Assembly (NCBI GenBank): GCA_016205905.1
Contig: JACQSP010000063.1
Span: forward strand, 1-15,054
Length of the DNA stretch: 15,054 nucleotides
Direction of reading: 5' to 3'
Origin: Candidatus Woesearchaeota archaeon
GTDB taxonomy: Archaea; Nanobdellota; Nanobdellia; Woesearchaeales; DSVV01
Made by a program: the position numbers and the translations under genes. The notes below the pieces were generated by a model that saw only the letters and a program-made list of their open reading frames with translations, made no database searches and was not told the origin of the DNA. Of this stretch, positions 6,908-13,231 are shown one piece after another. Within the stretch, counting starts at the first letter, position 1, and each line of letters opens with the position of its first letter.

Positions 6908-7441
6908 ATGAAAAGAAAAGATACCAAACAGACAATCAAGGAATATTTCTTTACTAATCCTACTGCTAAGCTTAGAGTAAGGGAGATAGAAAGAACCCTG
7001 AAACTTCCCCTACCTTCAGTTATTAGATATTGCAAGGAATTGGAAAAAGAAGACATTTTAACTATTGTTAAAACAGGAAGTGTAAATTTCTACACAGCAA
7101 ACAGGGCAAGTCAAAAATACATTTTAGGAAAAAAACTTTACAACATAAAACAATTATGCGAATCAGGGCTTATTGAACACTTAAAAATAGAATTAAGCAA
7201 TCCTGCAATAGTTCTTTTCGGCTCATACGCAAAAGGGGATGACACGGAAGAAAGCGACATTGATTTATATATAGAAACACCATCAAAAAAACAAATAAAT
7301 CTTGAAAAATTCAGAAAATTACTAAGGAGAGATATTCAAGTATTTCAGCATAAAAATCTAAAAGAAATATCAAATCCCAATTTAGCAAATAATATTATAA
7401 ACGGCATAACGCTGAACAATTATATTGAGGTTTTTAAATGA
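6908..7441 (+). CDS. HTH-fused minimal nucleotidyltransferase (MNT), probable antitoxin
   Basis: A 177-residue protein. Residues 1-68 form a winged-helix DNA-binding domain (TAKLRVREIERTLKLPLPSV, then a recognition-helix-like segment). Residues 90-177 are a DNA polymerase beta-type minimal nucleotidyltransferase with FGSYAKG (104-110) and SDIDL (116-120), so D117 and D119 should bind the metal, with D142 (RRDIQVF) as the probable third carboxylate. In type VII toxin-antitoxin systems such enzymes add AMP or other nucleotides to a partner HEPN toxin. Its stop overlaps the start of the HEPN gene by four bases (ATGA), the usual coupling. The HTH fusion and the dyad over its TATA box suggest autoregulation. 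Direction of inhibition is inferred from the family. Confidence 0.85.
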   Translation: MKRKDTKQTIKEYFFTNPTAKLRVREIERTLKLPLPSVIRYCKELEKEDILTIVKTGSVNFYTANRASQKYILGKKLYNIKQLCESGLIEHLKIELSNPAIVLFGSYAKGDDTEESDIDLYIETPSKKQINLEKFRKLLRRDIQVFQHKNLKEISNPNLANNIINGITLNNYIEVFK

Positions 7442-7839
7442 AAGAAACAAACTGGAATGATTGCTTATTCAATAACTCTGCAAAAGCTGTCACGCCAGAC
7501 ATAAATCGAGCGGAATCATTGATAGAAACTGCAAGAGAAAGAATAAGCTTAATAAAAGAAATAAACCAAAAGAACTGTAATTTTGTTTTTGAAGATTACT
7601 ATACTTCAATATTAGAATTATTGCAGGCAATTACTTTCAAAAAAGGATATAATATCTTGAACCACATTTGCTTAGGTTTTTACTTAAGAGATATTCTCAA
7701 AAGAGATGATTTATACCTCTTGTTTGATGATTTAAGATTCAAGAGAAACTCGCTTACTTACTATGGAAGTAGAATGGATTTTGAAACAGCAAAACAAGCA
7801 ATAGAAAAGTGTAAAAAAATCATAAAGGAATTACGGTGA
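7438..7839 (+). CDS. HEPN-domain protein (HepT-like), partner of the preceding MNT
   Basis: A 133-residue all-helical protein of the HEPN superfamily, translationally coupled to the MNT gene by an ATGA overlap. The C-terminal motif is RFKRNSLTYYG at 100-110, where HEPN RNases carry R-x4-6-H. Counting from R103, Y108 occupies the histidine position, giving R-N-x3-Y. The general-base histidine is therefore missing, and nuclease activity is doubtful or altered. The length fits HepT toxins. The remainder (FEDYYTSILELLQAITFKKG, 51-70) fits the helical bundle. It probably forms a complex with the MNT protein. After this gene there are 109 bases with no gene and then an unrelated promoter. Confidence 0.75.
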   Translation: MKETNWNDCLFNNSAKAVTPDINRAESLIETARERISLIKEINQKNCNFVFEDYYTSILELLQAITFKKGYNILNHICLGFYLRDILKRDDLYLLFDDLRFKRNSLTYYGSRMDFETAKQAIEKCKKIIKELR

Positions 7840-7916
7840 AAAAATTCATAAATGAGAAGTATATTGAAGAAAATGTTTTTTGGAGATTGTGAGTACTACT
7901 TGAGAAAGACAAAAGA

Positions 7917-7925
7917 TTTATAAAT
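7917..7925 (+). promoter_or_regulatory. TATA box of the 437-residue protein gene
   Basis: TTTATAAAT is centred 28 bases before the ATG at 7949, so this gene has its own promoter and a leaderless start, separate from the preceding pair. Confidence 0.65.
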
Positions 7926-7948
7926 TCTAGCAGTTATCTTTTTGGATT

Positions 7949-9262
7949 ATGGCAAATTATACTATTGATACAAATGCATTATCTGCGTATTATTATAATG
8001 TAATCTCTGACTGGTGCAATACTGTTAAACAAGGTAATCCAATACGTATAGGTATCAGTGCCTTAACTGAGAAAGAATGGCGTATTGCATTATCATACCA
8101 AGGTGATGCAATTCCAGAGCCTACTGCATTAAAAGAAACACACAATGAAAGAAAAAGAATTTTGTTAGGTGGATTACATCAGAAACTATCTGTCTTAAAT
8201 CATAATGATCTTGAGCAAATTTTAGAGAAAGTAAGAAATCCTCTTCTTGATGCAGCTACAATGTGGTTAGCTGCGCATAATGAAATTGAAAATGTAACAA
8301 GAGAGCAATTTGTGCAGGGGTTTGGGTTTGAAACAGAAGAAGGAACACCGTCTGGTGGAAGAGTAACGGGTTATTTAATGCCGATTGTATTGCTTGAGCT
8401 TGCAATTCAACAGCCTGAAATCATAAGTAAACTGGAAGAGGATTCAATATATTTTTTACATCGCTTATTTGATAAAAAAGCTAAAGCTACTATTGGTGAT
8501 ACTGAATCAGAAATTGCAGAATCTCTTCCATTGCTTTATTCCGAAGAGCTGCTAAAGGTTATGCCAAGAATTGATGAATTTATTCAAAAAATTAGTTATA
8601 GTGAGATAGCTTTATCTAATGGAGTATATACAAAAAAAGGCATTACAGGAGAAGAACAAATTCATACTTTGGGTAAAAATCTTGGCAAGTATCATTTGTC
8701 AAAAGATAACAATTATTGTTTTGTCCAAACAAGCAGCAGTGTAAAAAGAGGCGAGATTGTTGTGGATATATTAGATTCTCTTTATGGGCAGTCAGATATG
8801 AAAAAAGAGATTTATACTACTTTAGCAAATGTGCTTGTATTAACATGTAAGGGGTTTATGGAAAAACGCGGCAGCATAACATCATTGAAGAATAGGAGCA
8901 GTTTTTTTAGTATAGGTTTGTCTTTATATCAACTTCTAATATATTCAATACGAAATTATGCTATCAATCAAATGTTAAGTATATGGAAAAACAGTAAAGG
9001 TGAGTTTAAGTCACCGGAAACGCCTCTTTCCCGTCTAATGTTTTTGAGTGCAACTACGCAACAGGATGGGAGATTATCAATAACAGATAATATGATGAGA
9101 CATTCTTCAACATCTTATTATACCCACAATAGTTTCTTCCTTGATACAACTGCATATTTGCCGCTTTGTGTTTGTGTTCTAAACGAAAATTATAAGATTG
9201 CAATGGAAATTAATGCTGAGAGAAGTGCTCGTGCACAATCAGAAACACAATCAACACAATAA
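7949..9262 (+). CDS. Unrecognised 437-residue protein; faint PIN-like N-terminus
   Basis: I do not recognise this protein as a whole. It is soluble-looking, with no signal peptide or clear membrane helix, and largely helical by composition. The first 120 residues carry three elements in the order and rough spacing of PIN nucleases: TIDTNALSAYY (5-15), GISALTEKEWRIAL (35-48) and LLDAATMWLAAHNE (99-112). D7, E41/E43 and D101 would be the acidic ligands. This is suggestive only: the charged residues of a real PIN domain are not all placed, and the remaining 300 residues match nothing I know. C-terminal residues 429-437 are low-complexity (Ser/Thr/Gln/Ala). It has its own TATA box and sits alone between the MNT-HEPN pair and a kinase. 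The 3' end is duplicated just downstream (9307-9336). Confidence 0.7.
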   Translation: MANYTIDTNALSAYYYNVISDWCNTVKQGNPIRIGISALTEKEWRIALSYQGDAIPEPTALKETHNERKRILLGGLHQKLSVLNHNDLEQILEKVRNPLLDAATMWLAAHNEIENVTREQFVQGFGFETEEGTPSGGRVTGYLMPIVLLELAIQQPEIISKLEEDSIYFLHRLFDKKAKATIGDTESEIAESLPLLYSEELLKVMPRIDEFIQKISYSEIALSNGVYTKKGITGEEQIHTLGKNLGKYHLSKDNNYCFVQTSSSVKRGEIVVDILDSLYGQSDMKKEIYTTLANVLVLTCKGFMEKRGSITSLKNRSSFFSIGLSLYQLLIYSIRNYAINQMLSIWKNSKGEFKSPETPLSRLMFLSATTQQDGRLSITDNMMRHSSTSYYTHNSFFLDTTAYLPLCVCVLNENYKIAMEINAERSARAQSETQSTQ

Positions 9263-9336
9263 ACATAGCAGGTTTAATTCTGAAATCAGTTTCTTTCCAT
9301 AAAAGGGAAACACAATCAACATAATAAACATAGCAG
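9242..9336 (+). repeat. 30-bp direct repeat spanning the 3' end of the 437-residue gene
   Basis: Copies at 9242-9271 and 9307-9336 are identical except for one base (C at 9256 versus T at 9321). The first copy includes the last six codons and the stop; the second lies in the intergenic gap before the kinase promoter. The 35 bases between them are unrelated. This could be the scar of a duplication, or of an insertion and deletion at the gene end. Confidence 0.75.
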
Positions 9337-9364
9337 ACAACTTAAATTCTTTTTTTCCTAAACT

Positions 9365-9374
9365 TTTATAAATA
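9365..9374 (+). promoter_or_regulatory. TATA box of the P-loop kinase gene
   Basis: TTTATAAATA is centred about 26 bases before the ATG at 9395, predicting a leaderless message. Confidence 0.65.
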
Positions 9375-9394
9375 TCAAAATTAACAATTTTCTC

Positions 9395-9946
9395 ATGCAA
9401 CATAAAATCATCGCAATTGTTGGCCTGCCTGGCTCTGGAAAGACAGAGGTAGCAAGATTCTTTGAACAATTAGGTTTCAAAAGAATCAGATTTGGTGATT
9501 TGACTGAAAACTTAATTAAGGATAACCTTCTTGAGCCTAATGAAGAAAACGAAAAAAGAATGAGAGAATTTATCAGAAAAAAAGAAGGCATGGAAGCTTA
9601 TGCAAAACTTCATTTAGAAGAGATTGAAAAAGAGTTAAATGTAAATAATGTTGTTATTGATGGCCTTTACAGCTGGGAAGAATATCTATTTCTGAAAAAA
9701 AGGTTTAATGAGCATCTGCTTTTGCTGGCGATTTATGCCCCATCGCCTGTAAGACATCTGCGATTAGGCGCAAGACTGCACAGGCCGTTAACAAAACAAG
9801 AGGCGATTTCCAGAGATATCGAAGAAATTGAAAAACTTAAAGTGGCAGGACCAATAGCAATAGCTGATCATACACTTATAAATGTTCATGGTTTAGATGA
9901 TTTAAGGATTCATATTGATGAGTTTGTGAAAGAGCACTGTTCGTAG
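9395..9946 (+). CDS. P-loop NMP/dephospho-CoA-kinase-like protein
   Basis: A 183-residue P-loop NTPase. Walker A is GLPGSGKT (10-17) at the end of the first strand (KIIAIV). A strand VVIDGLYSW at 87-95 is the Walker B-like element. A lid-like RLGARLHRPLTKQEAISRD (125-143) carries several arginines. AGPIAIADHTLIN (154-166) resembles the C-terminal strand where the adenine loop lies. It looks like the archaeal UPF0200/adenylate-kinase-like group. The substrate is unknown; a nucleoside monophosphate or a coenzyme precursor is likely from fold alone. It is a clear paralogue of residues 25-200 of the kinase-deaminase fusion 1.6 kb downstream, with shared DGLYSW-x-EY, RPLT-x2-EA-x-SRD and AGPIAIAD. 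Confidence 0.75.
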   Translation: MQHKIIAIVGLPGSGKTEVARFFEQLGFKRIRFGDLTENLIKDNLLEPNEENEKRMREFIRKKEGMEAYAKLHLEEIEKELNVNNVVIDGLYSWEEYLFLKKRFNEHLLLLAIYAPSPVRHLRLGARLHRPLTKQEAISRDIEEIEKLKVAGPIAIADHTLINVHGLDDLRIHIDEFVKEHCS

Positions 9947-10029
9947 AATGTTTATAACTATATACTTAAAGTAGTTGATGACAAAAATAATTTATAACAA
10001 TTCATCCTATTTGAATAAATATTATTTGT

Positions 10030-10082
10030 AATAAGTATAACTTATTTATGCCGCTGACTAAAGCGTTTATTTCAACTGAAAT
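10030..10082 (+). promoter_or_regulatory. Two small palindromes upstream of the second MNT-HEPN pair
   Basis: AATAAGT (10030-10036) and ACTTATT (10040-10046) flank ATA. ATTTCA (10069-10074) and TGAAAT (10077-10082) flank AC. They lie in the 206-base gap before the second nucleotidyltransferase, upstream of its TATA region. They may be regulator sites; the AT-rich context makes chance matches fairly easy. Confidence 0.35.
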
Positions 10083-10103
10083 TATCATGCCATCAACAGA
10101 AAC

Positions 10104-10125
10104 ATTTATATAGTTGTATATAAAT
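10104..10125 (+). promoter_or_regulatory. Palindromic double TATA box of the second MNT-HEPN pair
   Basis: ATTTATATA (10104-10112) and TATATAAAT (10117-10125) are 9-bp inverted arms around GTTG. Either arm can serve as the TATA box on either strand. The + strand start would fall near 10133-10145, giving a short leader that contains GGAG at 10138-10141 before the ATG at 10153. Confidence 0.5.
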
Positions 10126-10152
10126 ACTACAGATGTTGGAGAAAAGTACAAC

Positions 10153-10755
10153 ATGTTATTCACAAAGACTGAAATTAAAGTATTGAAATTATTTGTTTCG
10201 AGGATTCTGGATAGTTTTACCATTAGAGAGGTTTCCAGAATAATTAAGAAAGACCTGAAAATAGTACATGTGTCTATTAAACAATTAATTAATAAAGGAT
10301 ATTTTTTACAAGAAAAACATAATGGCCTAAAATTAAATTATAAACAAAACATTTCAGATTTAGCATACATAGAAAATATGCGAAAAGAAGATTTCTACAG
10401 AAAAAATAAAATGATTAAATTATATATCAACAAGTTTATAGAAAAAACAAAACATAAATTCTTTATTCTTTTGGTATTTGGATCTTATGCTTCAGGAAAA
10501 CAGACAAAAACCTCAGACATTGACTTATTAGCTGTCACACCAGAATACAATGAGAGTTTTGAGAGAGAATTAAAAGCTACTCTTTCCTCTTCAATGAACT
10601 ATTTTCATGTTAATATGATTAATACAGAGAGTTTTTATGAGATGTTGAAAAAAAGGGAAGAATTAAATATCGTGAATGAAACATTAAATAATCATATTTT
10701 ATTATATGGTGCTGAGATTTATTATGCTTTTTTGAGTGAAAGAACAATCAGATAA
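10153..10755 (+). CDS. HTH-fused nucleotidyltransferase of the second MNT-HEPN pair
   Basis: A 200-residue protein from the ATG at 10153. A TTG 13 codons upstream is in frame but lies inside the TATA palindrome, so it is rejected. Residues 1-65 form a winged helix (LFTKTEIKVLKLFVSRILDS, then IREVSRIIKKDLKIVHVSIK). Residues 100-190 form the minimal nucleotidyltransferase with FGSYASGK (109-116) and SDIDLLAV (121-128), D122 and D124 being the metal ligands. The third acidic residue is not obvious: the expected strand reads YFHVNMIN (150-157). It should modify or neutralise the HEPN protein encoded 26 bases downstream. It has the same architecture as the 6908-7441 gene but diverges in sequence, so the two are not a recent duplication. 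Confidence 0.82.
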   Translation: MLFTKTEIKVLKLFVSRILDSFTIREVSRIIKKDLKIVHVSIKQLINKGYFLQEKHNGLKLNYKQNISDLAYIENMRKEDFYRKNKMIKLYINKFIEKTKHKFFILLVFGSYASGKQTKTSDIDLLAVTPEYNESFERELKATLSSSMNYFHVNMINTESFYEMLKKREELNIVNETLNNHILLYGAEIYYAFLSERTIR

Positions 10756-10781
10756 TTTATAGATGAAATCAGGCGAAATAG

Positions 10782-11396
10782 ATGTTGGATGAAAGAAAGC
10801 TTAAACAAATAGAGAAGAATGTGCCTATTATGATAAATGAAGGTGAAATTAGCAGGGATGAATCTAACAAAAAACTTGTGAAATTCTTTCTCGAGAATGC
10901 CTTGCTTTCCTTGAACACTACCAAGATATTAAATGAAATTTCTTTCAAGAGCGATGTTAAGAAGAGATTTGGTTTTATTGATGATAACTTTGAAGCATAT
11001 TTATGGGTGATTAACACATCTTACTATTCCATGTTCTACATGGCAGGTGCATTATTAGCCAGTATTAGCATAAAGATAAAATCTGAAATTGGAATCCATA
11101 AAAAAACATTTGAGACGCTTGTATACTACTTTTATCTGAATAAGAGGATTGCAAAACATTATTTAGATGAATTTGAAGAAGCACAGACGGAATGCCAAGA
11201 ATTGCTAGGAAGAGAAGAGCCAATCGCATTAATGCAAAGAAAAGCAAAGGAATTAATCTTAAAATATGACTCTGAGATGGAGAAAAGAAGCACATTTACA
11301 TATGAGATGGGTCAAAAAACGAAATCAACCAAGGCAATAACTTCTCTAGAGAGAGCAGCAGAATTTTATAATGAATGCTTGAAAATACTAAACTAA
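10782..11396 (+). CDS. HEPN-domain protein of the second MNT-HEPN pair
   Basis: A 204-residue helical protein. LWVINTSYYSMFYMAGALLA (74-93) is the hallmark helix of the PF05168-type HEPN domain, followed by GIHKKTFETLVYYF (104-117). The usual R-x4-6-H at the end of the bundle appears as R169-STFT-Y174, so tyrosine again takes the histidine position. It is longer than the first HEPN protein, with extra N-terminal (1-35) and C-terminal (175-204) helices. It lies 26 bases after the nucleotidyltransferase gene on the same strand, so co-transcription is likely. Its role as an RNA-targeting toxin or modified partner is inferred from the family; without the histidine, cleavage is uncertain. Confidence 0.72.
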   Translation: MLDERKLKQIEKNVPIMINEGEISRDESNKKLVKFFLENALLSLNTTKILNEISFKSDVKKRFGFIDDNFEAYLWVINTSYYSMFYMAGALLASISIKIKSEIGIHKKTFETLVYYFYLNKRIAKHYLDEFEEAQTECQELLGREEPIALMQRKAKELILKYDSEMEKRSTFTYEMGQKTKSTKAITSLERAAEFYNECLKILN

Positions 11397-11477
11397 TCTA
11401 ATCGTTCAATAAATAATTAATTTCTTAGTTCTAATCAACGCTAATGGGTATATCAACATAACAATTTCATCACAACA

Positions 11478-11489
11478 AAATATATAAAA
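11478..11489 (+). promoter_or_regulatory. TATA box of the kinase-deaminase fusion gene
   Basis: AAATATATAAAA is centred about 27 bases before the ATG at 11511, so transcription should start at or near the start codon. Confidence 0.7.
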
Positions 11490-11510
11490 CGCATTTTCTT
11501 CCCAAATGCA

Positions 11511-12827
11511 ATGAATAGCACAATAAAAAATACTGCAACAAATAACTTCACATCAAGCCCTAAATTATTAGCTATTCCTAAACTAATTGCTATTGTCGGT
11601 TTAACAGGCGCTGGTAAAAGCGTTGCTACTGAATTCTTTGAGACAAAAGGCTTTGCCAAAGTAAGATTTGGGCAGATTACAATGGACACCCTTAATGAAC
11701 AAGGAAAAGAGATTAACGAGAAAAACGAGCGTGAAGTCAGAGAAGGTTTGAGAAAAGAATTAGGCATGGGCGCCTATGCAATAAAAAATGTTCCTAAAAT
11801 AGAAGCATTACTGGCAAAGGGCAGCGATGTTGTTGCAGACGGCCTTTACAGCTGGGCTGAATACAAAATTTTAAAAGAGAAATTTGGTGGGCAACTAAAT
11901 ATTTTAGCTGTTCAGTCTTCTCCTGCAGTTAGATATCAGAGATTATCTGAGAGAAAAGAACGGCCTTTAACAAATATCGAGGCAACAAGCAGAGATTACA
12001 GCGAGATAGAAAATATTGAGAAAGCAGGGCCAATAGCTATTGCTGATTATGTTGTTATAAATAATGGCGGTTTAGATGAATTCAATGCTCAGCTTGATAA
12101 AATTTATCATAATATGGCTAAAGGTGAAACTATGAATAAGGAAATGAATAATAATTCTTGTTGCTGCTGTACTTCTGAACCTGGAAATTATGTAGATGTA
12201 AATTTAAATTCTAATTTAAACCAAAATTTAAACTCAAACCTAAATCAAAATTCAAATTCATTAACTGAGTTAAATGCCATTAAAACAATGAACCCAATGA
12301 GGCCAACCAAAGTTGATTATTATTTAGACATCGCAAAACAAGTATGCAAAAGGAGCACATGTTTGAGACGAAGATTCGGCGCAGTTATTGTCACCAAAGG
12401 TGATAAGATTATTGCTACTGGTTATAATGGCGCTATAAGAAAAGCAAAGGATTGTCTAGAGATTGGTGTCTGTATGAGGCAAGCTCTAAAAATCCCGCCT
12501 GGCCAGAGATACGAGCTTTGCAAAAGTTTTCATGCCGAACAAAATGCAATTCTCGCGGCAGACCCTATCGAAAGAAGAGGCGCTACGCTTTATTTGCATG
12601 GGGAAACAGTTGACGGAAGCCCAAGTTACTGCGAGCCATGCATGATGTGCAAACGAACGATTGTACAGGGCGAGATTGCAAAAGTCATAGGAAGACAGCC
12701 AGACGGAACAATAAGAGAATGGGATGTTCATGAGTTTATTGTTGAAGAGAATTTAGGCAAAAACTTCCCTAAAGAAATAAAAGATACCAACGAATTTAGG
12801 GAATATATGAAGCGTGCAAGTGAATAA
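11511..12827 (+). CDS. P-loop kinase-dCMP deaminase fusion protein
   Basis: A 438-residue two-domain protein. Residues 25-200 are a P-loop kinase paralogous to the 9395-9946 product, with Walker A GLTGAGKS (30-37), VVADGLYSWAEY (107-118) and an arginine-rich lid (141-162). Residues 201-262 are a linker: MAKGETMNKEMNNN, four consecutive cysteines (217-220), then an Asn/Leu/Gln repeat (231-250). Residues 265-430 are a deoxycytidylate deaminase with HAEQNAI (341-347, H341 zinc ligand, E343 proton shuttle) and PCMMC (376-380, zinc ligands C377 and C380). The deaminase would convert dCMP to dUMP, feeding the thymidylate kinase substrate. Kinase-then-deaminase order is also that of bacterial DcdV/AvcD anti-phage enzymes and fungal DCD1-type proteins. 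A strong in-frame internal start at 12132 could release the deaminase alone. Confidence 0.85.
   Translation: MNSTIKNTATNNFTSSPKLLAIPKLIAIVGLTGAGKSVATEFFETKGFAKVRFGQITMDTLNEQGKEINEKNEREVREGLRKELGMGAYAIKNVPKIEALLAKGSDVVADGLYSWAEYKILKEKFGGQLNILAVQSSPAVRYQRLSERKERPLTNIEATSRDYSEIENIEKAGPIAIADYVVINNGGLDEFNAQLDKIYHNMAKGETMNKEMNNNSCCCCTSEPGNYVDVNLNSNLNQNLNSNLNQNSNSLTELNAIKTMNPMRPTKVDYYLDIAKQVCKRSTCLRRRFGAVIVTKGDKIIATGYNGAIRKAKDCLEIGVCMRQALKIPPGQRYELCKSFHAEQNAILAADPIERRGATLYLHGETVDGSPSYCEPCMMCKRTIVQGEIAKVIGRQPDGTIREWDVHEFIVEENLGKNFPKEIKDTNEFREYMKRASE
12123..12134 (+). promoter_or_regulatory. Internal Shine-Dalgarno site and in-frame ATG at the domain junction
   Basis: AAGGTGA (12121-12127) precedes ATG 12132-12134 by 4 bases, the same GGTGA type used by the NAC gene. 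The ATG is in frame (codon 208) and falls just after the kinase domain. The upstream start is leaderless, so this would be the only Shine-Dalgarno-led start on the message, yielding a 231-residue linker-plus-deaminase protein. Confidence 0.5.
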
Positions 12828-12872
12828 TTTTGACGAAGATTAATCACTTTTAGTATATTACTCTTTTTATGT

Positions 12873-13124
12873 TCAATCTTTTTCTTCAATCCTCAGCAAT
12901 TTCTCCTTTGACGTCAATCCGCTTTTTATCTCTACCTTTTTTTTTAATAATTTTGAGAAGAATTTAATCACTTCTTTGTTGGCTTTGTTTTTGTCTGCGG
13001 GCGCGGCAATGTTAACTTTTAATGCCCGTTTATCCTCATTAAATTCTATTATCTCATTTTTATTTGAATTTGGCCTGACAATTATTTTAAGATGATTGTT
13101 TTTTATGTAATTGTTTATATCCAT
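12873..13124 (-). CDS. DUF167 (YggU/UPF0235) family protein
   Basis: An 83-residue protein of the DUF167 family. It has the motif order LKIIVRPNSNKNEI (12-25), LKVNIAAPADKNKANKEVIK (35-54) and the basic end KKKVEIKSGLTSKEKLLRIE (61-80). A PxxGxAN-like turn is present as PADKNKAN. The length is typical of the family. It is a small alpha/beta protein of unknown biochemical function found in all domains. It converges with the deaminase fusion gene across 45 bases. Upstream on its own strand lies the first 48-bp dyad element (13184-13231), whose AT-rich spacer could be its promoter with a leader of about 55 bases. No Shine-Dalgarno site was seen. Confidence 0.85.
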   Translation of the reverse strand: MDINNYIKNNHLKIIVRPNSNKNEIIEFNEDKRALKVNIAAPADKNKANKEVIKFFSKLLKKKVEIKSGLTSKEKLLRIEEKD

Positions 13125-13183
13125 TTTTAATTTATTATTTCTTTGTTCAGTTTCTTAATTCAAGCTATCTGTACATCAATTTG

Positions 13184-13231
13184 AGTTATCACTACATAAA
13201 ACATATTTATTAATCTTGTGTAGTGGTAACT
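13184..13231 (-). repeat. 48-bp dyad element, copy 1, at the 3' end of the fic gene
   Basis: AGTTATCACTACA (13184-13196) and TGTAGTGGTAACT (13219-13231) are 13-bp inverted arms with one mismatch and a 22-base spacer. The second arm lies inside the last codons of the fic gene (encoding VTTT) and the stop is in the spacer. The spacer on the minus strand has a TATA-like AATAAATATG, suitable for the DUF167 gene 60 bases on. The second copy is at 14214-14261. Confidence 0.7.
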
